NCBI RefSeq assembly: GCF_009193185.1
Contig: NZ_VUKF01000013.1
Span: 38,962 to 102,961 of the forward strand
Reading direction: 5' to 3'
Length of the DNA stretch: 64,000 nucleotides
Origin: Georgenia thermotolerans
GTDB lineage: Bacteria; Actinomycetota; Actinomycetes; Actinomycetales; Actinomycetaceae
Part shown: piece after piece, positions 1 through 9,872 of the stretch
Layout: each line of letters starts with the position of its first letter
How positions within the stretch are numbered: the stretch's first letter is position 1
The notes under the pieces: generated by a model
Databases searched by the model: none
What the model was told of the DNA's origin: nothing
The model's input: only the letters and a program-made list of their open reading frames with translations
Made by a program: the position numbers and the translations under genes

Positions 1-116
1 CCGTGCTCGAGCCGTACCGCGAGGTCGTAGGTCCGCTCGCTTGGCTCCTGCGGCCAAGCGGTCTCGCCTGACCACGTCTTGCCGCCCCAGTTGACGGCGA
101 CATCCTGTTGCGTCAT
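1..116 (-). CDS. Partial hypothetical protein (N-terminus only)
   Basis: An ATG at 116 is preceded by a good ribosome site (AGGAG about 10 nt upstream) and opens a frame that runs off the left edge without a stop. The visible start is MTQQDVAVNWGGKTWSGETA followed by about 18 more residues. I do not recognise the family. It lies downstream of, and in the same direction as, the fatty-acid-oxidation fusion gene, about 150 nt beyond its stop, so it may belong to the same transcription unit. Only 38 codons are visible, so no function is proposed. Confidence 0.6.
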   Translation of the reverse strand, partial: MTQQDVAVNWGGKTWSGETAWPQEPSERTYDLAVRLEH

Positions 117-267
117 TTCAGTTCCTCTCCTGGCGTCTTTTTGGCACGCGCCCCTGGTTGTGTCTCGGGGGCGGCGTCACGGTCGTCGCGCTCTGGGCCT
201 CGTGGCGGTCGTCTTCTTCGCCGGCATCGTGGCCGTGGCGCACCGGGGCGGGCCCGGGCGCGCGCGG

Positions 268-2301
268 TCATCTCGATGCCGCGCGCTCGAACATCTCGTG
301 CGGAGCCACCTGCCGTAGCACCGCGCGGACAGCCTGGGGCAGCTCCCCGCGTGTGGCCGGCTCGGCAAGGGCGAAGGTCACGCGGCAGGAGCGGTAGGCC
401 GCGGTAAGCGCCGCGATCACGTCGTCCTCCTCCCAGCGCGAGAGCAGGCGCAGGGGACCGCCGGTTGCGCGGGGGAAGGCGAAGCCCTCGGTGAGGGCGA
501 CGTCGATGTCCGAGGCGCGTTGCGCGACGCCGCTCTCCATGAGCTGTACGGCCGCGCACAGCATGGAGGCCAGGATGCGCGCACGGATTTCGCCGTCGTC
601 GATGCTGCGGGCGGCGATGCCCTTGGTGGCCCGGGCCTCCTCGATGATCCTGACGGCGTCGGGGTCGGGGAGGCCGCGCCGCGCCCCATCGGGATAGCCG
701 TACCAGCCGGCACCGGTCTTGCGGCCGAGACGGCCGGCCTCGCAGAGCCGGTCGGGTATGTCGACGTAGCGCTGGAGCGGGTCGCGGGTCGGTGCGATGC
801 GCTTCCGGCGGGCCCAGGCGATGTCTAGGCCTGACATGTCAGCCACCGCGAAGGGCCCGATGGCGAGGCCGAGCTGGACCATGGCGGCGTCGACCTGCTC
901 GGGGGTGGCGCCCTCCTCGACGAGGAACTCCGCCTGCGTGCGGTAATCGGCGTAGACGCGGTTGGCGACGAACCCGTCTCCCACGCCGGCGGGGATGCCG
1001 GTCTTACCCAGCGCCTTCACCACGTCGGCGAGGGTGGCGGCGGTGACGTCGTCGGTCGTTTCCGCCCGGATGAGCTCCACGAGGGGGTTGCGGTCCGGCG
1101 GGTTGAAGAAGTGCAGGCCCCCGAAGCGCCGCGGATACTCAAGCGAGCGGGACATCTCGTTGATGTCCAGGTAGGAGGTGTTGGTGGCGAGCACGGCGCC
1201 CGGGGCGACGTGTCGCTCGACCTCGGCGAAGAGGTCGCGCTTGACGTCCATGTCCTCGAAGACGGCGTCGACCACGAGGTCGGCGCCAGCCAGGCCGCCC
1301 ACCGTCTCGGTCGTCGTCAGGCCCGGCATCGCGCCGGCCACCCGCGCAAGGGCCGCAGGGTTGGTGTCGAAGAGGACGACGCGATAGCCGGCCCCCGAGC
1401 AGGCACGCGCGAGCGCGGCGCCCATCGTGCCCGCACCGGCGATACCGACCGTGCGTACCGGGCGGGGCGCCACCTTCCCGCGCAACGCCTTGGCGGCGGC
1501 GCGCTTGGCGAAGAACAGGTACCGCAGGTTGGCCGCCTCCTCGCTCACCCGCAGCCGCTCGAAGATCGCGCGCTCCTCACTGAGCGCCAGACCGGCGTCC
1601 ACCTCGGCGGAGCGGCGGACCATCCCGACCGCCTCGAGGACGTTGGGCCGTGCCTTCCGGGCGTGCCGGGCGACGGCCTCCTCGACCTGCTCGGGGTTCG
1701 CGTGCGGGACTGACCGGTCACGGAGTCGACTCTTCCCGGCGAGGGACCGGGCAAGGTCAACGGCCCGGGCGAGCAGGTCTTCGGCCGGAACCACGTGGTC
1801 GAGGAGGCCGAGCTCGAGGGCCTCGTCGGCGTCGACCTGCCGCGCGCTGGCGACGAGGTCGATGGCGGTGGGCACGCCTAGCAGGCGGGCCGCGCGGACG
1901 GTTCCGCCCGCCCCGGGAAGGATGCCCAGCGTCACCTCCGGAAAGCCGAGTCGGGCGCTCGTCGCTCCGATCCGACCATCACACCCGAGCGCCAGCTCCA
2001 GGCCCCCTCCGAGCGCCAGCCCGGAGATTGCGGCGACCACCGGCACCGGCAGCGACTCGATCACCTCGATCACGGCGGGCAACTGAGGGTCGATGAGCGG
2101 TCCGTCGAACTCGGAGATGTCCGAGCCCGCGTAGAAGTGTCGACCGGCGCCGATGATGACTACGCCGACGACGTCCGGGCCGGCCGCCCCGAGCGCATCG
2201 TAGAGGTCACGACGCAGCGTCGCGTTGCCCATGTTGACCGGTGGATTGTCGATGGTCAGGACGGCGACGTCTTCCACCATGGTGATCGAGACAGTTTCCA
2301 A
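268..2301 (-). CDS. Enoyl-CoA hydratase / 3-hydroxyacyl-CoA dehydrogenase fusion (FadB-like)
   Basis: Bifunctional beta-oxidation enzyme hydrating 2-enoyl-CoA and oxidising the 3-hydroxyacyl-CoA with NAD. The crotonase half comes first: the oxyanion-hole region AGSDISEF near residue 60, GLALGGGLELALG near 95, and PEVTLGILPGAGGT with its catalytic Glu near 122. The dehydrogenase half follows, with the Rossmann motif GAGTMGAA near 290, the HFFNPP active-site region and a duplicated C-terminal helical domain. About 677 residues is typical for FadB-type fusions. I chose the TTG at 2301 because AGGGA lies just upstream and the protein then begins like other crotonases (ETVSITMVEDVAVLTIDNPP). An ATG at 2280 and a longer frame to 2373 are alternatives. 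It is divergent from a TetR-family gene that probably controls it. The CoA substrate is unknown. Confidence 0.93.
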   Translation of the reverse strand: METVSITMVEDVAVLTIDNPPVNMGNATLRRDLYDALGAAGPDVVGVVIIGAGRHFYAGSDISEFDGPLIDPQLPAVIEVIESLPVPVVAAISGLALGGGLELALGCDGRIGATSARLGFPEVTLGILPGAGGTVRAARLLGVPTAIDLVASARQVDADEALELGLLDHVVPAEDLLARAVDLARSLAGKSRLRDRSVPHANPEQVEEAVARHARKARPNVLEAVGMVRRSAEVDAGLALSEERAIFERLRVSEEAANLRYLFFAKRAAAKALRGKVAPRPVRTVGIAGAGTMGAALARACSGAGYRVVLFDTNPAALARVAGAMPGLTTTETVGGLAGADLVVDAVFEDMDVKRDLFAEVERHVAPGAVLATNTSYLDINEMSRSLEYPRRFGGLHFFNPPDRNPLVELIRAETTDDVTAATLADVVKALGKTGIPAGVGDGFVANRVYADYRTQAEFLVEEGATPEQVDAAMVQLGLAIGPFAVADMSGLDIAWARRKRIAPTRDPLQRYVDIPDRLCEAGRLGRKTGAGWYGYPDGARRGLPDPDAVRIIEEARATKGIAARSIDDGEIRARILASMLCAAVQLMESGVAQRASDIDVALTEGFAFPRATGGPLRLLSRWEEDDVIAALTAAYRSCRVTFALAEPATRGELPQAVRAVLRQVAPHEMFERAASR

Positions 2302-2442
2302 GGGATTCCCTATCGTTGGCACGACGTGACTGCCCCCGTCGGCAGGTCGCGTACATCCGGATGATAGAATCAAACAAGCGATTGGTCGATACCGTCGCGC
2401 ACGGCGCTAGGCACCACGCACTCTCGGCAAGGGAAACAGACG

Positions 2443-3075
2443 ATGACGGCAACGACGGCCGGCCGAAGCCGGCGGCCCAATGGCGCAGCACCCACCGAGC
2501 GGCGGAACCGGGACAGTGCAGTCATCGCTGCCGCGATCACCGTGATGTCCCAGAAGGGGTATGCGGCGACGTCCATCCAGGAAGTCGCTGACCGTGTGGG
2601 CGTCCTCAAGGGCAGCCTGTACCACTACTTTCGGTCCAAGGAGGAACTGCTCTTCCGCATCCTCGAGGAGTCGCACGAGCAGGTTGTGGAGATCGAGCAC
2701 GAGGTCGCGGCCCTGGACCTGTCCGCATTCGAGGAGCTCCTGGAGTACGTGCGCCGGTCCTCGACCTGGTACCTGTCCAACATCGACCGGGCCAACATCT
2801 TTTTCAGCGAGCGCAATCAGCTGACCGGCGATCGGCTGACCGAGGCACAGGCCTGGGGGCGGGCGTTCGAGAAGCACATCGCGAAACTGTTGACGTCCGC
2901 CCAGACCGACGGCGACGTCCGTAGCGACATGGACCAGCGCCTGCTCACGCGGTTCGTACTGGGAGCCCTGAACAACATTCGCTTCTGGCCGTCCCGCTCG
3001 GGCAAGTCATTCAGCAACGACGAGATGGCAGCCGCTCTGGTGTCGCTGACACGGAGCGCGATTGCGGCTCCCTGA
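2443..3075 (+). CDS. TetR/AcrR-family transcriptional regulator
   Basis: One-component repressor of 210 residues. The N-terminal TetR HTH spans about residues 22-70, with the hallmark YAATSIQEVADRVGVLKGSL then YHYFRSKEELL. The remainder is a helical ligand-binding domain resembling the TetR_C_41/KstR2-type C-terminal domain of acyl-CoA-responsive members; this is inferred from layout and context. The gene is divergent from the FadB-like enzyme with about 140 bp between starts, so it most likely represses that gene and itself and is released by an acyl-CoA. The ATG at 2443 follows AAGGGAAACAGACG, an acceptable ribosome site. Confidence 0.9.
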   Translation: MTATTAGRSRRPNGAAPTERRNRDSAVIAAAITVMSQKGYAATSIQEVADRVGVLKGSLYHYFRSKEELLFRILEESHEQVVEIEHEVAALDLSAFEELLEYVRRSSTWYLSNIDRANIFFSERNQLTGDRLTEAQAWGRAFEKHIAKLLTSAQTDGDVRSDMDQRLLTRFVLGALNNIRFWPSRSGKSFSNDEMAAALVSLTRSAIAAP

Positions 3076-3117
3076 GGCTGCGCACGACCGCGACGCACGC
3101 GGGATGCGCGTACCTCG

Positions 3118-3519
3118 TTGTGGAAGCGCTGGATGCGTCCACACCTAATCAACCGAGTAGGGGGCCTGCCGAAAAAGCTCGCTTCGGCCGAAGCTACAGC
3201 ACTCCTCTCATGGGTCGCGACGCTTCCAGAACCTCAGGACCTCAACGAGGCTGCAGACCTTCTCCTGAAGGCAAAAGTCGGCTTCGCCCAAACGAGCCAC
3301 CCGCTACGCGTCTACCTCGACGAAGCGAGCCTCGCTCTGGCACCCGATGCCTGGTCGCGGCTGATAGCAGGAATGCTGGATCACACCGCGTTCCTCCAAA
3401 GCCACACGGGATGGTCCGTAAGGCGAATTGCACAGAAGCTCGCGGAAATCGACGGAGACCAAGAAGCGATCACGAAGATTCAGCAGGCGTTGTACAACCT
3501 TGGGCATGGAGAGCGGTAG
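3118..3519 (+). CDS. Hypothetical protein, about 130 aa
   Basis: The family is not recognised. The frame has balanced amino-acid use, unlike the Arg/Pro/Gly-rich shadow frames around it. It encodes a probably soluble, helical protein with no signal peptide or membrane segment. The start is uncertain: TTG at 3118 or ATG at 3133, neither with a strong ribosome site. Base composition is visibly more A+T-rich than the flanking genes, as for the next gene, suggesting both were acquired separately. Confidence 0.55.
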   Translation: MWKRWMRPHLINRVGGLPKKLASAEATALLSWVATLPEPQDLNEAADLLLKAKVGFAQTSHPLRVYLDEASLALAPDAWSRLIAGMLDHTAFLQSHTGWSVRRIAQKLAEIDGDQEAITKIQQALYNLGHGER

Positions 3520-3617
3520 CCGGACCCCGCACCCATGGCCGATCACCTCATGCAGAAAGCCCTTCCGGGATGGTGCGGGCGCGGTGCCTCCCACGTTCGG
3601 TGATCAGACGCCGAGCC

Positions 3618-4412
3618 TCACTGAGTCTGATCAGCAGTTGACTCGCCTGGCGACAGCGATTGCTCGTCGTCTGCCATGGACACTTCGGCTCCCGAATCAT
3701 GGCGGAGCTCATCGGACGAACCGAACCCTTGGTTCGCCGTCGAAGCGTGCGGATTCGGAAAGTTCCAGAACTTGGCGAATAGGGCGAGTGCGCGCCGAAA
3801 ATACGCGATCGCAGAGGTGATCAGGGCCGATACCACACTCCACCCGAACAAAGTGCGCCATGGGTCCATAGGCGCTGGCCCGTAACCCCACGGCGCGCTC
3901 ACATCTGGTCCAAACTGGACGAAAACTGTCGTGGCACCCGTAATTGCTGCGACGAGGAAGGTAACCCACCAAATCAGTCTTCGCGTTCGGTGGGCGGAGA
4001 CGCTCGCCATGAGCGTCAAGATCACGACAGTAAGAAGCTCGTAGTTTGTGAATAGTCCCAAGCCTGAAATTTCGAACAGCCGTGCCGTGCCCATAGGAAT
4101 CAAAGAGAGCCCGGCGACAACACCTCCAATCACGAGGGACACGAGAGCGAACTGCGCCAACTCCAGCGATTCCTTATGAACAGCCGGTAGGCGACGATCC
4201 CTGCCTTGCCCTGGGTGTGCCGTTGCAGCCACCACGAGAAGAACGATGGAGGCAAGCACTAGCGCGAAGGTCCAAACGAACGGCAACTGAAGCTCCGCGG
4301 ACACCAAATTGACTGCGAGCGAAGGCAAGATGCCCGCAAGCACTTGGACGCCGATCTGGTTGGCCGGCGAACCTTCCCCGCCCTTGCCGCCCGGGCTACT
4401 TTCCGTCACCAC
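3618..4412 (-). CDS. Hypothetical integral membrane protein, 264 aa
   Basis: A probable polytopic inner-membrane protein of unknown function. Hydrophobic segments are visible at about residues 20-40, 46-63, 88-110, 122-142, 146-167 and 187-207. A polar, acidic C-terminal tail follows (about residues 225-264, rich in D, E, S and Q) and is probably cytoplasmic. It has no transporter or enzyme motif that I recognise. It is convergent with the hypothetical gene at 3118-3519 and shares its relatively low G+C. It could be a cargo gene of the adjacent integrase-bearing element. Confidence 0.7.
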   Translation of the reverse strand: MVTESSPGGKGGEGSPANQIGVQVLAGILPSLAVNLVSAELQLPFVWTFALVLASIVLLVVAATAHPGQGRDRRLPAVHKESLELAQFALVSLVIGGVVAGLSLIPMGTARLFEISGLGLFTNYELLTVVILTLMASVSAHRTRRLIWWVTFLVAAITGATTVFVQFGPDVSAPWGYGPAPMDPWRTLFGWSVVSALITSAIAYFRRALALFAKFWNFPNPHASTANQGFGSSDELRHDSGAEVSMADDEQSLSPGESTADQTQ

Positions 4413-5275
4413 CCGATACTATGGCGTGTCTCCTAATCGGATTCAATTTGGGCCTCCATGCCCGGTTCGTGTCCCGCACCTCTGTTCAATGTCTCGGCGA
4501 GGCGCTTGCAGGTGTGGGTCTCGCCCGCCCAAGGAGCCGCATTGGACAGCGCGACAGCAGTGGGGATGGGTGCTTCGATCATCCGCACCCAGCTCCCTGC
4601 GCTAAGGCACCAGTTGATGTCAGGACGTGAACTCAGGCAGAACGCCCTTGACAATCACAAAGCAGTCAGGACCGCGAAGGCCGAGCGGGCGCTCGTAAAC
4701 GGCGTGGTGCTCGATCGAGTTCCGTGGTCACCGTGAGGCCCGCTGCCCCTCGACGGTGCGCGCCACCTCCTGGAAGGGCGTGACCGCACTGAGGTCACCG
4801 ACGACCTCCATCCGCTGCAGCGGCGTCTCCTGGAAGATGTCTGGCGGGAGCAACGACGAAACGGCCCGTACAGCCACAGCCCACGCCGTCGAGGCGGTGC
4901 AAGCGGGCGGCGCCGGCGTACACGGGGTAGTTGCGGTCCGCATCGACGGGCTCGTCGCCCCCCCATCTGGGCGAGGGTGAGAAGGATCTACGGGGACATG
5001 AAGATTTCAGGCTGGGGCGATTCGCCCCAGCCGTGTAGTCGCTCCGCCGCGCCATCCTCCAGCCTCGACGGTGTTGCTTCCCCGTTCCTGTGGCAAGGGT
5101 CGCGGATTGGGCATGACAGCACCGTGGCAATCAACCCGAGCCCTGACAAGACGGCCGCGATCGGGGCACGGCGGGAAGCGACGGCGGGCAACACCGCCAC
5201 AGCCGATGATCACCTGTCCGCTCCGCGCAATTCGCGTGGTCTCGGCGTGGCGGAGATCCTTCGCGGCTGGACGCG
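4413..5275. other. Gene-poor stretch
   Basis: About 860 bp with no frame I can defend as a gene. A few frames have protein-like patches (minus strand 4728-4943 and plus strand 4458-4736), but none has a convincing start, ribosome site or recognisable family. They may be decayed remnants. No strong terminator or repeat is seen. Confidence 0.5.
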
Positions 5276-6031
5276 CTACCCCTTGCGGCTCTGGAAGGCG
5301 GCGATCTCTTCGAACAGCTTCGTCACCCTCGACCATCGCGGGTCGAAGCGCTCACCCGCCATGAACAGTCGGCCGACGAGGCCCTGGACCACCCGGGCGC
5401 TGGCCGTGGGCGTGGCCAGGACGCGGTCCACGCAGTCGTCGATGCCGTGAAGCCTGCTTTGGTGATCGGCCGTCCTGCCCTGCAGCTGGTCCACGATCGC
5501 GTGCTGGACCCGGTCGGTGATGCGGACGGTGGGACGGTTCTGCTCCGTCCTGATCCGAGGCCCGACGGGCGACGGAGCCAATGCCAGGCGCTGCGCGAGC
5601 CCAGTGGGTTGTTTGCGTCCGGCCCGCCAGCGCCGGATCTGTTCGGCGAGCCCGTCGAAGGCGTCGAGGACCTCGCCCCATCTCTCAGCGTCGTCGAAGA
5701 GGTGCATGGACGCCCTCTCTGGCAGGTTCTCGAGCACGTAGGCCATCGAGGCGGGCGAGCCGGTGACGGTGTGGACGCACTTCTCGCCGGTGTCGTGGGA
5801 GTAGCACCGGTCGCAGCGCAGGACCGGTTGGAGCATCTGGACCTGTGGCACGACCTCCTTGGCGATCGCGCCTCGTTCGGCGGCGCGCTTCTCCTCCGAC
5901 GCGGCGCGCCGGCAGCGCTCTGAACACCACCTCGCGGGTCGGCCGGTGCGCTTGGCCGGGACGGGCTCGCCGCACCGGGGGCAGCGTCGCCCGGTGACCT
6001 CGACGATCTCAACGTCCCTCATCGCGACCAC
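5276..6031 (-). CDS. Zinc-ribbon-containing hypothetical protein
   Basis: About 250 residues. Near the N-terminus is a four-cysteine zinc-finger pattern, RCPRCGEPV...ARWCSERCRR (CxxC...CxxxC, residues about 17-41), of the kind seen in short nucleic-acid-binding zinc ribbons. A second cysteine pair, LRCDRCYSHDTGEKC, follows near residue 75. The rest is helical with no recognised enzyme motif. The start is GTG at 6031 or ATG at 6022. It lies directly downstream of, and in the same direction as, the integrase, so it is probably an accessory gene of the mobile element. A role in DNA binding is an inference from the cysteines only. Confidence 0.75.
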   Translation of the reverse strand: MVAMRDVEIVEVTGRRCPRCGEPVPAKRTGRPARWCSERCRRAASEEKRAAERGAIAKEVVPQVQMLQPVLRCDRCYSHDTGEKCVHTVTGSPASMAYVLENLPERASMHLFDDAERWGEVLDAFDGLAEQIRRWRAGRKQPTGLAQRLALAPSPVGPRIRTEQNRPTVRITDRVQHAIVDQLQGRTADHQSRLHGIDDCVDRVLATPTASARVVQGLVGRLFMAGERFDPRWSRVTKLFEEIAAFQSRKG

Positions 6032-6098
6032 CCCAGTTTCGTGCGGACGAAACCAGCGACTCTGGTGCCAGACGAGTGGGGACCCATGGAAACATCAC

Positions 6099-6768
6099 CT
6101 ACCCCCACTCCAGCTCGCCCTGCGTCCACCGTGCGGCCACCCGCTCCCCGGCCGACGTTCCGCCAGATGGCCGCTCCGTCGTGCGCGAGGCGGGCGGGCT
6201 CTCGGCGTCGACCGGCGGCGGGGAGGGTGCGGGCGGGGTCGTTGACGGCGGATGGTCCGGCGCGGCGTGGTCGTCGGCTCGGGCGGCTGCTCGGCGCTGC
6301 TCCCTGCGACGGGCTTTGGCAGTCTGGGAGGCGTCGTTCTCGCCGGCCACACGTCTGGCACTGAGGCCGGCTGATTGATCCGCACGAAACTCGCCGTCGT
6401 CCGGCGGGACTTCCTCCCAGCCGCCGGACTCCTCCGCCCGCGCCTCGGCCTCCCCGATCTCGATGAGGGCCTGCAGCACCGCCGAGGTGTCGGGCGCGAG
6501 CCGCAGCCGCTCGATGTAGTGCCGCGTCGTCACGCTCGAGTCGGCTCGGTGGCCGAGCAGGGCGCCGGCGTCGGCGACCGACATCCTCCGGGCCACGAAC
6601 GTGGCGACGGTCGAGCGCAGCAGGTGCGGGTAGATGTTGTCTTCGATCCCGGCGGCCTGAAGGGCCTGGCGCAGGCTGCTGCGGACGTTGTTGGTGGTCC
6701 GCGGCGGCGGCGGGCCGTCGGCGTTCTGGAACTGCCGGGCCGGGAACACCGGCCACCCGCCCGGCCCC
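6099..6768 (-). pseudogene. Tyrosine integrase, C-terminal fragment
   Basis: The 3' part of a phage/ICE-type tyrosine recombinase. It holds the second half of the catalytic domain: HLLRSTVATFVARR (HxxR), ALLGHRADSSVT (the GH box) and the nucleophile in TTRHYIER. After that comes a long tail rich in Pro, Ala, Glu and Arg that is not part of the fold. The reading frame resumes at about GPGGWPVFPARQFQ. The N-terminal half lies 1.5 kb upstream at 8288-9204, separated by an IS110-family element. Upstream of this fragment the frame runs into insertion-sequence DNA, so no intact integrase can be made. Confidence 0.85.
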
Positions 6769-6769
6769 G

Positions 6770-7025
6770 TTACCTTCTTCGCAGCCCTCGGGGTCGTGTT
6801 GGATCGGGGGTGCTGGCCTGTCGGGCTCGGTATGGCTCTTTGCCCCCAGTCATCGATGATCCGGGGGGTGTTGCCGCCGAGGCCCATAGGTGGCTGGTGA
6901 TCGCTGATAGGGGCCGGGCCAGACACCCTGATCGGGGTGCGGAGTCGCCTTCGTAACGTGGATGCCGACATCCAGCCACCGCGGACAGTCCAGCGTCCCG
7001 TTCGTAGCGGCTAGGGAGGTCATGG
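6770..7025 (+). ncRNA. Candidate IS110 bridge RNA region (left end)
   Basis: In the IS110 group the non-coding left end encodes a structured bridge RNA whose loops pair with target and donor DNA. This 255-bp left end has the right position and size. It contains short hairpins, for example CACCC-TGAT-C-GGGGTG near 6923-6938 and GGATG/CATCC near 6961-6972. A 10-nt segment, GGGGCCGGGC at 6910-6919, is the exact complement of the target-side flank GCCCGGCCCC at 6759-6768, as a target-guide loop would be. High G+C makes chance matches likely, and no covariation test was possible. Confidence 0.4.
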
Positions 7026-8225
7026 GTGATCCAAGAACACCACCAGGTCGAGGTCTTCGTTGGCCTCGACGTCGGCAAGAGCGAGCACCACGCGGTCGCC
7101 CTGGACCGGGCCGGAAAGGTCCTGTTCGACAAGGCGCTGCCCAACGATGAGGCGAAGCTGCGGACGATCCTCGCCGAGCTCGCCGCGCACGGGCCGGTGC
7201 TGGTGGTCGTGGACCAGCCGGCCACGATCGGCGCCCTGCCCGTGGCGGTCGCCCGGGACGCCGGCGCCCTGGTGGGATACCTGCCCGGGCTGTCGATGCG
7301 GCGGATCGCGGACCTGCACCCAGGCCAGGCCAAGACCGACGCCCGCGACGCGCTGATCATCGCCGAGGCCGCCCGGACGATGCCCCACACGCTGCGCTCG
7401 ATCGAGCTGGCCGACGAGCAGGTCGCCGAGCTGACCATGCTCTGCGGGTTCGACGACGACCTGCGCGGGCAGATCACCGCCACCTCTAACCGCCTGCGCG
7501 GGCTGCTGACGCAGATCCACCCCGCCCTCGAGCGGGTGCTCGGCAGGCACCTGGACCACCCGGCCGTGCTGGACCTAATCCAGACCTGGCCCACCCCGGC
7601 CGACCTCAAGGCCGCCGGGACCAAGCGGATCGCGGCACGCCTGACCAAGCGCGCCCCGCGCCTGGGCAAGCGTCTGGCCGAGGAGATCACCGCCGCCCTG
7701 GCCGAGCAGACCGTGGTCGTCGCCGGCACCTCCGCCGCCGGGATCGTGCTGCCCCGCCTGGCCGCCCAGCTCGCCGAGCTGCGCGCCCAGCGCGCCGACG
7801 TCGCCTTGAAGGTCGAGGAACTGGTGCGTGACCACCCTCTTCACCAGGTCCTGATGTCGATGCCGGGCAACGGCATCAGGACCACCGCACGGCTCCTGAC
7901 CGAGCTCGCCGGCAAGGACTTCACCTCCGCCGCCCACCTGGCCTCCTACGCCGGCCTGGCCCCGGTGACCCGCCGCTCGGGCACCTCCATCCGCGGCGAG
8001 CACCCGAACCGGGCCGGCAACAAGGTCCTCAAACGCGCGCTCTTCCTCGCCGCCTTCGCCTCGCTCAGCGACCCCATCTCCCGGCGCTACTACGACCGCA
8101 AACGCGCCGAGGGCAAGAGACACAACCAGGCCCTCATCGCCCTCGCCCGCCGCCGCTGTGACGTCCTGTTCGCCATGCTCCGCGACGGCACCCTCTACGA
8201 CGCACCCCAACCGCTCGCCGCTTGA
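7026..8225 (+). CDS. IS110-family transposase (DEDD recombinase)
   Basis: 399 residues, full length for the family. The N-terminal RuvC-like DEDD domain carries GLDVGKSEHH near residue 13, VVVDQP near 59 and KTDARDA near 104. The C-terminal transposase_20 domain contains MSMPGNGIRTTARLL near 277 and GTSIRGEHPNRAGNKVLKRA near 318, where the family's catalytic serine region lies. The start is GTG at 7026, six nt after a strong AGGGAGG ribosome site. The gene looks intact, so the element may be active. It inserted into the integrase gene in the opposite orientation. Confidence 0.95.
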   Translation: MIQEHHQVEVFVGLDVGKSEHHAVALDRAGKVLFDKALPNDEAKLRTILAELAAHGPVLVVVDQPATIGALPVAVARDAGALVGYLPGLSMRRIADLHPGQAKTDARDALIIAEAARTMPHTLRSIELADEQVAELTMLCGFDDDLRGQITATSNRLRGLLTQIHPALERVLGRHLDHPAVLDLIQTWPTPADLKAAGTKRIAARLTKRAPRLGKRLAEEITAALAEQTVVVAGTSAAGIVLPRLAAQLAELRAQRADVALKVEELVRDHPLHQVLMSMPGNGIRTTARLLTELAGKDFTSAAHLASYAGLAPVTRRSGTSIRGEHPNRAGNKVLKRALFLAAFASLSDPISRRYYDRKRAEGKRHNQALIALARRRCDVLFAMLRDGTLYDAPQPLAA

Positions 8226-8236
8226 CGAACCCGATA

Positions 8237-9200
<964 letters not shown>

Positions 9201-9204
<4 letters not shown>

Positions 9205-9437
9205 CAGCCCGAGTCGGTGCCACGCTGCTCGACCTGGGTCGCCTCCTGCTCGGCGAGCCAGGCGCGCACGTCGGCCTCGGCGAACATCAGGTGCCGGCCG
9301 ATGCGGTACGCCCTGGGGGCGGTGCCGCGCTTGCGCCAGGTGTGGATGGTCGCCTTGGAGATCCGCAGCTTCTCCGCCAGGTCGTCCATCGTCCACAGCG
9401 GCACGTGGTCCAAAGGGGGTTCCGAGGTGGGTTCCAT
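9201..9437 (-). CDS. xis: Excisionase / MerR-type HTH_17 DNA-binding protein
   Basis: A small winged-helix protein of about 78 residues. LWTMDDLAEKLRISKATIHT, WRKRGTAPRAYRIGRHLMFA and ADVRAWLAEQE form the classic excisionase helix-turn-helix plus wing. Such proteins bend attachment-site DNA and steer the integrase toward excision. I prefer the ATG at 9437 (MEPTSEPPLDH); longer frames to 9536 add a repetitive MSSRMSSR stretch unlike the family. It is translationally coupled to the integrase (GTGA overlap). It appears intact although its partner is broken. Confidence 0.88.
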
Positions 9438-9574
9438 GCCCCTCAGGTGTGCCGGGCCCACCTCGAGAGCGAGGCACCCGATCCCAACCGTGGCCACCGT
9501 GAGGCTGCGCATTCGTGAGGACATTCGTGAGGACACCTGGTCACCGGCTTCCGCGTCGGTGCCCTCCGGAAATC

Positions 9575-9618
9575 GGAAAGGTCCCTGACCTGGGCTTTCA
9601 CCCGGTCAAGGACCTTCC
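9575..9618. terminator. Hairpin next to the first attachment-like repeat
   Basis: Inverted repeat GGAAAGGTCC-TGACC / GGTCA-GGACCTTCC around TGGGCTTTCACCC. It sits immediately 3' of the RNA-gene-like fragment on the minus strand, where an RNA gene terminator would be expected. Confidence 0.5.
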
Positions 9619-9623
9619 GGAAG

Positions 9624-9660
9624 TGGAGCTAGGGGGATTCGAACCCCCGACCTTCTCCCG
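9624..9660 (-). repeat. tRNA/tmRNA 3'-end fragment, attachment-like copy 1
   Basis: Read on the minus strand, a T-arm (GGGGGTTCGAATCCCCC) and an acceptor strand TAGCTCCA are preceded by GGGAGAAGGTC. These are the last ~37 nt of a tRNA (Ala-like acceptor) or tmRNA. No matching 5' half lies upstream, so this is a fragment, not a working RNA gene. Copies occur at 26816-26856 and 63001-63041. Sequence to its right (to about 9715) also resembles the right side of copy 3. It lies about 190 bp upstream of the excisionase start, as an attP-derived site would. Confidence 0.75.
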
Positions 9661-9823
9661 CTGGTTCACAAGTCCCGGCACTCCCGGAGTCCGTTGTCTG
9701 AAACGCCCATTGCCGACATCGTGACCTCCACAATTAGCGGAATATCAACGGTTCTCAGCGGGCCGACTCCAGGGTCGCACCGCTCGTGAACATCGTCAAT
9801 CGCGGTCATCCGGTGGCGGCAGA

Positions 9824-9872
9824 CGCGTGGAACTCGCGTGGAATCTGGGCTCACGCGTGGAACTCGCGTGGA
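9824..9872. repeat. Four arm-type repeats beside attachment-like copy 1
   Basis: The octamer CGCGTGGA occurs at 9824, 9835, 9854 and 9865, so the spacing is 11, 19 and 11 bp. The block begins about 165 bp to the right of the RNA 3'-end fragment. Spacing by one helical turn in two pairs is what tyrosine-integrase arm-binding sites look like. A near-identical geometry with a different octamer occurs at 27005-27052. The rest of 9661-10182 shows no gene. Confidence 0.6.

Noticed and set aside
4728..4943. 71-codon minus-strand frame with a protein-like C-terminal half
   Set aside because: No ribosome site, no family, and composition of the first half is shadow-like; recorded only as a possible remnant.
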